DNA of 64,000 nt. Source: Luteolibacter rhizosphaerae (GTDB lineage Bacteria > Verrucomicrobiota > Verrucomicrobiia > Verrucomicrobiales > Akkermansiaceae). A program made the position numbers and the translations under genes. Shown piece after piece: positions 59,591 through 64,000 of the stretch (position 1 is the stretch's first letter; each line of letters begins with the position of its first letter). A model generated the notes under the pieces. It was not told the origin of the DNA. It saw only the letters and a list, made by a program, of their open reading frames with translations, and did not search any database. The stretch covers positions 124,001-188,000 of the forward strand of contig NZ_JAPDDR010000004.1 of assembly GCF_025950095.1 (NCBI RefSeq), read 5' to 3'.

Positions 59591-59803
59591 ATGAAGACCC
59601 TCTGCTCCTTAACCGCCGTATGCGTGCTGGCGCTGATCGTGAAGCTGCTTACCGGCTGCGCGACCACCAAGACGACCCGCGTGCTGGAGGACGGCACGAA
59701 GGTGGAGAGCAGCAGCTACGCGCTCACCGATCGTGCTGCAGGGGCGGCAGCGGTGGCGGCCCGCTACTACTTCCGGGTTCCCTCTCAATCCTCCGGCAAA
59801 TGA
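59591..59803 (+). CDS. Small lipoprotein (possible outer-membrane spanin-like)
   Basis: A 70-residue protein with a lipoprotein signal: MKTLCSLTAVCVLALIVKLLTGC, lipobox LTGC. The mature part is short and hydrophilic with a repeated alanine stretch (AAGAAAVAARYYF). Its position next to a 33-residue membrane peptide and an M15 peptidase suggests a role in host lysis, for example as an o-spanin, but it lacks the usual proline-rich linker. The stop overlaps the next start. Confidence 0.65.
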   Translation: MKTLCSLTAVCVLALIVKLLTGCATTKTTRVLEDGTKVESSSYALTDRAAGAAAVAARYYFRVPSQSSGK

Positions 59804-59901
59804 AGCGCTCGCTTCCGGATCTCGTGGTCTTCATCCGGGACGCTCTCGTGATCCTCGCCTTCGTCGCGGTCGTCACCGCCCTCTACTTCGCACTCCGGTG
59901 A
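59800..59901 (+). CDS. 33-residue single-TM peptide
   Basis: The ATG overlaps the lipoprotein stop (ATGA) and the stop overlaps the GTG of the peptidase gene. The peptide is a charged start, MKRSLPDLVVFIRD, followed by one hydrophobic helix (ALVILAFVAVVTALYFAL). Tight coupling in a lysis-like group suggests a holin-type or accessory lysis peptide. It is too short for family assignment. Confidence 0.55.
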   Translation: MKRSLPDLVVFIRDALVILAFVAVVTALYFALR

Positions 59902-60401
59902 AACCCTTCTCTTCCATCTACAGCTACATCTTCCGACCCCACACCCCGCGTATGGCTACCAATCCCCACCCGATCCAAGGCGAAGACTTCAACCAGTGGT
60001 TCGCCCGGCAAGGCTTCGAGCACTTCAGCGCCGACGAGTTCACCAGCTACTTCGAGGTGACCCGCCGCGGTGTCAGCAACGACTACCCGGCCCGCGACCT
60101 GTGGGCGAACATCGTGCCGACGCTCCGGATCGTCGTTGCCCTGCGGAAGCACTTCGGGCGCGCGGTCACCATCCTCTCCAGCTACCGCAGCCCGGCCTAC
60201 AATGCCGCGATCTCCGGGGCGGCCACGAAGAGCTATCACATGAAGTTTCTCGCCCTCGACATCGCGGTCGCAGGTCACAGCCCGCGGGCGGTCTTCGAGC
60301 TTTTGAAGAAGTGGCGGACCGAGGGTAAGTTCAAGGGTGGGCTCGGGCTCTACTCGACCTTCGTCCACATCGACACCCGCGGAACCAACGCCACTTGGTA
60401 A
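59898..60401 (+). CDS. M15 (VanY/Peptidase_M15_3) family peptidase, putative endolysin
   Basis: A GTG at 59898 overlapping the preceding stop (GTGA) is taken as the start; ATG 59952 is an alternative that removes 18 residues. The domain has YRSPAYNAAISGAATKSYHMKFLALDIAV, in which the zinc ligands H and D of the S-x-H-x6-D motif are visible, and STFVHIDTRG with the third ligand. These LD-/DD-carboxypeptidase or endopeptidase-like enzymes cut peptidoglycan cross-links and are a common endolysin type. Confidence 0.85.
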   Translation: MKPFSSIYSYIFRPHTPRMATNPHPIQGEDFNQWFARQGFEHFSADEFTSYFEVTRRGVSNDYPARDLWANIVPTLRIVVALRKHFGRAVTILSSYRSPAYNAAISGAATKSYHMKFLALDIAVAGHSPRAVFELLKKWRTEGKFKGGLGLYSTFVHIDTRGTNATW

Positions 60402-60405
60402 TGCC

Positions 60406-60765
60406 ATGACCGCCGACTCTCCATCTCTGCCGATCGCACCCGACCCTTCACCACCCAAACCCATGCCGCCTTGGCTCATCCACGTCGCGAAATACTACGG
60501 CCCTGTGGGCATCCTCTGTGCCTTTGCCATCGTGTGGGGCAACAACATCGACGAGGAGCGCAAGGCGCAGGCGGAACGCTCCTACTTGGACCAGAAGGCC
60601 TTCACCACGGAGATCCTGCGTGTCACCACCGAGCAGACCCGCGTGACCGGCTCGACGGCGGAGGCGATCCGGCAGTTCGCCGAGCGGCTGGAGCTGCAGA
60701 CCGAGGTCATCGAAGCTCAGGGCCGGATCCTCGAAGGGGTGGCTCGGGAGCTCGAGAAGCCCTAA
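60406..60765 (+). CDS. Single-TM coiled-coil protein, possible holin or lysis accessory
   Basis: A 119-residue protein. A proline-rich start (PSLPIAPDPSPPKPMPPWL) precedes one transmembrane helix (YYGPVGILCAFAIVWGNNI) and a long helical, glutamate/threonine-rich coiled-coil tail. It follows the peptidase by four bases. Holin-like or i-spanin-like placement fits, but the sequence alone does not prove it. It is the last gene of the main operon, followed by a stem-loop. Confidence 0.65.
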   Translation: MTADSPSLPIAPDPSPPKPMPPWLIHVAKYYGPVGILCAFAIVWGNNIDEERKAQAERSYLDQKAFTTEILRVTTEQTRVTGSTAEAIRQFAERLELQTEVIEAQGRILEGVARELEKP

Positions 60766-60776
60766 GCCCGGAGGAT

Positions 60777-60811
60777 GAAGGGCGACCGTTTTCTCACGAC
60801 GGCCGCCCTTC
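60777..60811 (+). terminator. Stem-loop after the lysis-like genes
   Basis: GAAGGGCG pairs with CGCCCTTC and, after one mismatch, CCGT pairs with ACGG around a 9-base loop. No T-run follows, so this is probably a rho-dependent end or an mRNA-stabilising hairpin. Confidence 0.55.
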
Positions 60812-60943
60812 GGTTGGTTCAACTCTCCCCAGAGCGAACGCCGGGATAGTGGCCTAGAGCCGCGGGTTGTCCAACGCATACCCCTACACTACCCCCCTTG
60901 ACGGCGCATTTTTTCGGTTGTAGCGATCCGGGCGTTCACTCCC

Positions 60944-61216
60944 ATGAACCCCAGGCACTACTTCAAGGTCGGCATCCGCGATGACTTCGCGCTCGATATG
61001 GTGGTCGAGCTGCGCCCTTCAGCGTACAACGGGCAGGCCCCGGCCACCGAGTCCGAGCGGATCGCCCGCGACATGCTGGTGAACTTCATGCGCCATGAGT
61101 GGGACTGGAACGGGGAGGACAAGGAGGTCAGGCCGGTCGAGGTCCGCATCGAGGTGCCCAAGCCGCTCAACGCCTACCACATGGCCCATGGCGCTCTGTG
61201 GTGCTCGCGGTTCTGA
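60944..61216 (+). CDS. Small hypothetical protein
   Basis: A 90-residue protein (MNPRHYFKVGIRDDFALDMVVELRP...) with a central helix ESERIARDMLVNFMRHEWDWNGE and a beta-rich rest. It has coding-like composition and its own start, but no family was recognised. It is separated by 178 bases from the lysis-like genes and is the last plus-strand gene before the minus-strand toxin-antitoxin-chaperone module. Confidence 0.5.
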   Translation: MNPRHYFKVGIRDDFALDMVVELRPSAYNGQAPATESERIARDMLVNFMRHEWDWNGEDKEVRPVEVRIEVPKPLNAYHMAHGALWCSRF

Positions 61217-61278
61217 GGGTGGCGCGGGAGATGGAGGGGAAGTGAACTTTGCGGCGTGTGGGGTGTCACACTGAGCCA

Positions 61279-61683
61279 TTAGACCTGTGGCTTTGCTAGC
61301 TCGTCGGGTACGCGGTAGTTCACTGATGGAAGAATCACAGGTTCGTATCCAGCGATCAGCGTGACATGAGCTACGTAGCTTCGAATGAACGGAAAGGCGA
61401 TGGCAGGCGCATTTACCCTCACGAAAGCGGAATTCTTGAACTCCTCGTCGAACTCTTCGTCAGTTTCGAAGAAAGAAGAATATTCCACTTCGAAGTGCTG
61501 AGCACCTGCATGAGAGGACTTTGCTATTGTGAGTGTAAGGCGGAACTGGACCTCGAAAGTATTTGTGGATTCAGTGAACAGCGTACGATGAGCAAGATCG
61601 TATCCGTCATGGGATTCCTCTTCCTCGGAAGCCGCCCTTAGCGCCATCTGAGTGGCGACGTTCTTCTTGAGCTGGAGCTTCAT
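61279..61683 (-). CDS. SecB-family chaperone of a toxin-antitoxin-chaperone module
   Basis: A 134-residue protein. Its C-terminal half carries the SecB fold signature FVRVNAPAIAFPFIRSYVAHVTLIAGYEPVILPSVNY; the N-terminal half has the long beta strands (FEVQFRLTLTIAKSS, AQHFEVEYSSFFETDEEF). SecB normally holds preproteins unfolded for SecA. A small group of SecB-like proteins instead protects unstable antitoxins in tripartite TAC systems. The gene is third in an operon behind a toxin-like and an antitoxin-like gene, six bases from the latter, which points to the TAC role rather than general export. Composition is AT-richer than the host genes. Confidence 0.85.
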   Translation of the reverse strand: MKLQLKKNVATQMALRAASEEEESHDGYDLAHRTLFTESTNTFEVQFRLTLTIAKSSHAGAQHFEVEYSSFFETDEEFDEEFKNSAFVRVNAPAIAFPFIRSYVAHVTLIAGYEPVILPSVNYRVPDELAKPQV

Positions 61684-61689
61684 TGAGGA

Positions 61690-62019
61690 CTATGCAGCCA
61701 ATGCAAGTTCGTTAGAATCGGCAACTTGAATGTCGCAATCATCAACAAATGTCTGGTCACTCCAGTGGCGGCCAGCCGGCTTTCCAACCGTTTCGAACCG
61801 GCCCCAACCCCCGGTCGTAATCAACGATTCACCACGTGCGAAAACGTCTTCGGTAAGACCGCAGCTCACATCCACGAGAGGTGAAGTCACCCATTGTGAC
61901 GGGGTCCGAGGGATGATCTCAATCTCGCATCCCATTTCTGCAAAGGCAGCAACCAGCGCTTCGTCCGAGACCGCCGCGAACATCTCGTCGAATTCTTTTT
62001 TTAAAGTTTCAAAGTCCAT
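61690..62019 (-). CDS. Putative antitoxin with an SsrA-like C-terminal tail
   Basis: The start at 62019 has GAGGG at 7 bases; an in-frame start at 62049 would overlap the toxin by 20 bases. The 109-residue product begins with a helical, acidic stretch (MDFETLKKEFDEMFAAVSDEALVAAFAEMG), has a beta-rich middle, and ends DCDIQVADSNELALAA. The last four residues, ALAA, are those of the E. coli tmRNA degradation tag that delivers proteins to ClpXP. Antitoxins of TAC systems use a C-terminal chaperone-addiction segment, so this tail may be both degron and chaperone site. Assignment as antitoxin is by position; no known family was recognised. Confidence 0.65.
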   Translation of the reverse strand: MDFETLKKEFDEMFAAVSDEALVAAFAEMGCEIEIIPRTPSQWVTSPLVDVSCGLTEDVFARGESLITTGGWGRFETVGKPAGRHWSDQTFVDDCDIQVADSNELALAA

Positions 62020-62029
62020 AGCACAGCCC

Positions 62030-62617
62030 TCAGCGGTTGGTAGACCCATTGGCTACGATTTCAACGCGGTCAAGCGAAATGCACGTAGCATGATCCCGGA
62101 TGCAAATAATCGTTGTATTTGGAATGCCTGATTCCACCCAAAAGTATCTCGAGTCCCTCGATAGTTTCGTGAAAAACCACCCTCTCAAACCATCAAATTT
62201 TAACATAGAGGCCCAAAAATTTATAACGGAATTATCAAATTTTCTGCCGCTTTGAGGCTCTCCATACTTTGGACGAGCACGACCTCTGAACTCTCGCCGA
62301 GCATACTCGAAAAACTTCAGACCCTCGAAGGTTGTGAGATCTAGCATTTTTTTCATGGAGAGGGCTACCTTCACCACCGCATATTCGCGGTATTTCAAGC
62401 ACTCCTCGTCGTTATCCCACGCTGCTACGTAACCCCAGGATTTCGCGTCGTCCTTCCCGTTCGAAATCCCGTCTTCGAAAAAATACACACCGGGCCCAAG
62501 CCACTTGTCGTCCCCGTCGCTGGGCAGGAAATTTTTGTCCTCCTTGATATCGCGGGCTGCCTCTGAGCTGGTGCCATGGTATCCGGTGGTCTCGTGTGCG
62601 ATACAAGGGTCTGCCAT
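62030..62617 (-). CDS. ADP-ribosyltransferase-like toxin (CmdT-like position)
   Basis: A 195-residue protein with an ART/PARP-like layout. The NAD-pocket start is GYHGTSSEAARDI (H14), then LPSDGDDKWLGPGVYFFEDG (Y45) and AKSWGYVAAW. A strand pair follows, EYAVVKVALSMKKMLDLTTF, and late strands TTIICIRDHATCISLDRVEIV. H-G-T and G-x-Y-F-F-E-D are shared by small stand-alone ART toxins. The third catalytic residue could not be fixed by eye. It is the first gene of a minus-strand operon with a putative antitoxin and a SecB-like chaperone. The region between its start and 62631 has no Shine-Dalgarno sequence. It is lower in GC than the host genes, suggesting transfer. Confidence 0.75.
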   Translation of the reverse strand: MADPCIAHETTGYHGTSSEAARDIKEDKNFLPSDGDDKWLGPGVYFFEDGISNGKDDAKSWGYVAAWDNDEECLKYREYAVVKVALSMKKMLDLTTFEGLKFFEYARREFRGRARPKYGEPQSGRKFDNSVINFWASMLKFDGLRGWFFTKLSRDSRYFWVESGIPNTTIICIRDHATCISLDRVEIVANGSTNR

Positions 62618-62630
62618 GGGAGGAAGAGCT

Positions 62631-62652
62631 TTAGATACGGTATAGTATCTAA
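62631..62652. promoter_or_regulatory. Perfect inverted repeat upstream of the toxin-antitoxin-chaperone operon
   Basis: TTAGATAC-N6-GTATCTAA: two perfect 8-base arms with a 6-base centre, ending 14 bases before the toxin start codon. Placement and symmetry are those of an autoregulatory operator bound by an antitoxin or toxin-antitoxin complex. It could also overlap the -10 region, since TATAC lies in its centre. Confidence 0.65.
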
Positions 62653-62826
62653 TAGTCGAGCAAGATTTGTTAGGTCGTCTGCTTCAACTTTGAGCTGAGC
62701 CATCGCCCTGCGTAGCCTTGACCCCTCTGCTACCCTGCAGCCGCGGGCCGGGGAACCCCTACAGCAGCCCCGCGATCGCTAGATCGTCGAGCATCGTGGC
62801 GCGATCATGTCCCCGGCGACCGGGGC

Positions 62827-63534
62827 TCAGACTTGCGATTGGGAGATCCCTGATCCTTTTTTCCTCAGGTTGGGATGGCGCAACAGAACGCTGAGGGTCG
62901 CCGCACTGGCCAAAACTGCGACGGGCAGTACCGCCCAATCGGGCGGCTTGGCGCCCTCTGCGAGGAAGTTCGTGAGAGCGTGAATAAGGATGCACCACCC
63001 CAAGCTTCCCGAAATAACTCTCACAATGCCGAATGCGGTTGCGGCGAAGAATACGGTGACCAGGCTTGCCGGTGAGAAGCCCCAGTGGAGGAAAGTAAAA
63101 CCTAACGCTGACACAAGGATCGCCAGCTGCGGGTGAACCTCCCAATGAGCGAGGGCATAGCCTCGAAAAGCAAGTTCTTCCCAAGTGGCCACGGCCAATG
63201 CCACGCAAAGCATGTGGGCCACCGGGTAACCGGCTGGGAAACCGCGAAAGAAAGCCACATTAAGTAGCAGGTATGGAAGAACGAGAAAAACCGTTCTGGT
63301 AAGGGGCAGGCGAAACGACCCGATTCGTAGGAACCGTCTCCAAACAAGAACCGGGAGAGCCCACACTGTCAGTCGGAGTGCCCAGCAGGTGGCGTCGACC
63401 AAGAGAGGGTTTGCAATCACCCTCGCCGCCCATCGCCGCAGGTAGGGATCTGCCACTAATGTTGCGATCGTCGATCCCACAAGGATGATGACAAAGGCAA
63501 CGCGCAGGATAGCTAGTATGGGCGAGGAGATCAT
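62827..63534 (-). CDS. CPBP-family intramembrane metalloprotease
   Basis: The start at 63534 overlaps the upstream stop (ATGA). The 235-residue protein has about seven hydrophobic helices. Motif 1 is ATWEELAFRGYAL (EExxxR), motif 2 FTFLHWGF (FxxxH), motif 3 HALTNF (HxxxN/B), as in CAAX-processing and bacteriocin-immunity (Abi/CPBP) proteases. Family members process prenylated or bacteriocin-related peptides, and some are abortive-infection proteins. It lies beside the toxin-antitoxin-chaperone module in lower-GC DNA. Confidence 0.88.
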   Translation of the reverse strand: MISSPILAILRVAFVIILVGSTIATLVADPYLRRWAARVIANPLLVDATCWALRLTVWALPVLVWRRFLRIGSFRLPLTRTVFLVLPYLLLNVAFFRGFPAGYPVAHMLCVALAVATWEELAFRGYALAHWEVHPQLAILVSALGFTFLHWGFSPASLVTVFFAATAFGIVRVISGSLGWCILIHALTNFLAEGAKPPDWAVLPVAVLASAATLSVLLRHPNLRKKGSGISQSQV

Positions 63535-64000
63535 TGGCGGTCCAATCCGACGAGCCTCTTTCTCCGCCTCGCTCGCCAGAGCAGCAGGGCGGACCATGGG
63601 AGAGCTACGGCGCATAGAAGGGACCAGTATGGCATCGAAAGCGCCCAATCGTTGGGACGTCCTCCCACGAGCATCATTATCATCTCGTACTCTAAGGTCT
63701 CGTCCGCATCGGACTTCTCCCACCAGTCTTTATCGTTAAATCGCGAGGCGGCCTGGGCTCCCGTAATGAAAGTGGGCCAAAGGAAATGATCAAAGCGCTG
63801 CATGAAAGGACCTGCCTCCGTGCGAGTGAATGAGCTATCGACAACGGCTTTCTGGCGAACGAGGAATATAGAACCGCTGTAGGGAGTGACTTGCCCCCCT
63901 TTGAATTCAAGGAAGGTCCAATGTTTGTAGGAATCCCGCCACGCCCAGCAGATAAAACCCATCACGAGGATGCCGGACCAGAAGGTGATGGATCGGTGCA
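63531..64000 (-). CDS. Hypothetical two-TM membrane protein, 5' truncated by the window
   Basis: The frame stays open to the window edge. Upstream of the GTG-ATG pair at 63965-63960 it continues as ITFWSGIL in frame with VMGFICWAWRD, which together form one transmembrane helix, so the true start is outside. A soluble part follows (YKHWTFLEFKGGQVTPYSGS...), then a second helix (WSLLCAVALPWSALLLWRA) and a basic end. The layout resembles DUF3592-type proteins. The stop overlaps the CPBP gene start. Confidence 0.6.
   Translation of the reverse strand, partial: HRSITFWSGILVMGFICWAWRDSYKHWTFLEFKGGQVTPYSGSIFLVRQKAVVDSSFTRTEAGPFMQRFDHFLWPTFITGAQAASRFNDKDWWEKSDADETLEYEMIMMLVGGRPNDWALSMPYWSLLCAVALPWSALLLWRARRRKRLVGLDRQ

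Larger units (their letters stand above)
48275..60815 (+). mobile_element. Integrated phage-like element (satellite or reduced prophage) at tRNA-Leu
   Basis: The element begins at the 3' end of tRNA-Leu and includes integrase, divergent repressor, a block of ribbon-helix-helix genes, replication genes (DUF1376, DnaB-like), an XRE regulator, both terminase subunits and a lysis-like group. All genes after the repressor run on the plus strand, mostly with stop/start overlaps. No portal, protease, capsid, neck or tail gene is visible. The stated right edge is only the end of recognisably phage-like genes; a duplicate of the tRNA 3' end (attR) was looked for to the end of the window and not seen, so the element may extend further and include the toxin-antitoxin-chaperone module. 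Confidence 0.8.

Noticed and set aside
62759-63208. 149-codon minus-strand frame inside the CPBP protease gene
   Set aside because: It is an alternative frame of a gene with three intact CPBP motifs.
60816-64000. attR copy of the tRNA-Leu 3' end (GTTCGAGTCCGGC or CCGGTGGCA)
   Set aside because: Read through by eye to the window end without finding a convincing copy; the right end of the element stays undefined.

Overview
The window is GC-rich, densely coded bacterial chromosome. It most likely comes from a member of the Verrucomicrobiota (Verrucomicrobiales, Luteolibacter/Haloferula/Akkermansia side). This is an inference from gene content: a secreted beta-helix protein with autotransporter-type strand repeats, a subtilase sharing its C-terminal module, a 2301-residue exported protein carrying an Akkermansia-type secretin N-terminal domain, a bactofilin, NIPSNAP and CE15-like exported proteins. 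No rRNA or ribosomal-protein marker is present to confirm it.

Layout of the host part (1-48188). 1-5603: FGE-sulfatase protein cut by the window edge, double-domain glycosyltransferase, sugar epimerase, FHA protein. 5799-11923: LamG/beta-helix secreted protein, bactofilin, RarD permease, Lon-N-like protein, M28-like membrane protein. 11999-19070: tRNA-Ala(GGC) and the giant exported protein. 19216-22100: rsfS, a cluster of six DnaA-box-like 9-mers (candidate oriC), an orphan gene, dnaB and a small conserved gene. 22174-26784: NIPSNAP protein, AAA+ ATPase, CE15-like esterase, moaA, small protein. 26864-31902: a minus-strand exopolysaccharide operon (three glycosyltransferases and an O-antigen-ligase-like polymerase). 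32058-33670: a NarL/NarX-type two-component pair. 33841-40683: subtilase with P domain, MBL hydrolase, MFS permease, YciF-like ferritin-fold protein. 40837-47382: an overlapping RDD / SpoIIM-like / DUF4129 / DUF4350 / MoxR / DUF58 operon. 47447-47959: small membrane protein.

From tRNA-Leu(TAA) at 48189-48274 rightwards the window is accessory DNA. A tyrosine integrase abuts the 3' end of the tRNA. It is followed by a divergent repressor and then a ~10 kb co-directional operon with many 1-4 base stop/start overlaps: several ribbon-helix-helix proteins, DUF1376 and DnaB-like replication proteins, an XRE regulator, small and large terminase, and a lysis-like group (lipoprotein, 33-aa membrane peptide, M15 peptidase, TM/coiled-coil protein). 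No portal, capsid or tail genes lie between the terminase and the lysis group, so the element looks like a phage satellite or a strongly reduced prophage.

The most interesting locus is just to the right (61279-62652, minus strand). It is a lower-GC three-gene module: an ADP-ribosyltransferase-like toxin, a small putative antitoxin ending in an SsrA-like tail (NELALAA), and a SecB-family chaperone, in the order toxin-antitoxin-chaperone behind a perfect inverted repeat. This matches the architecture of the anti-phage toxin-antitoxin-chaperone system CmdTAC. The right edge of the window holds a CPBP membrane protease and a truncated membrane-protein gene. The right attachment site of the element was not found and may lie outside the window.
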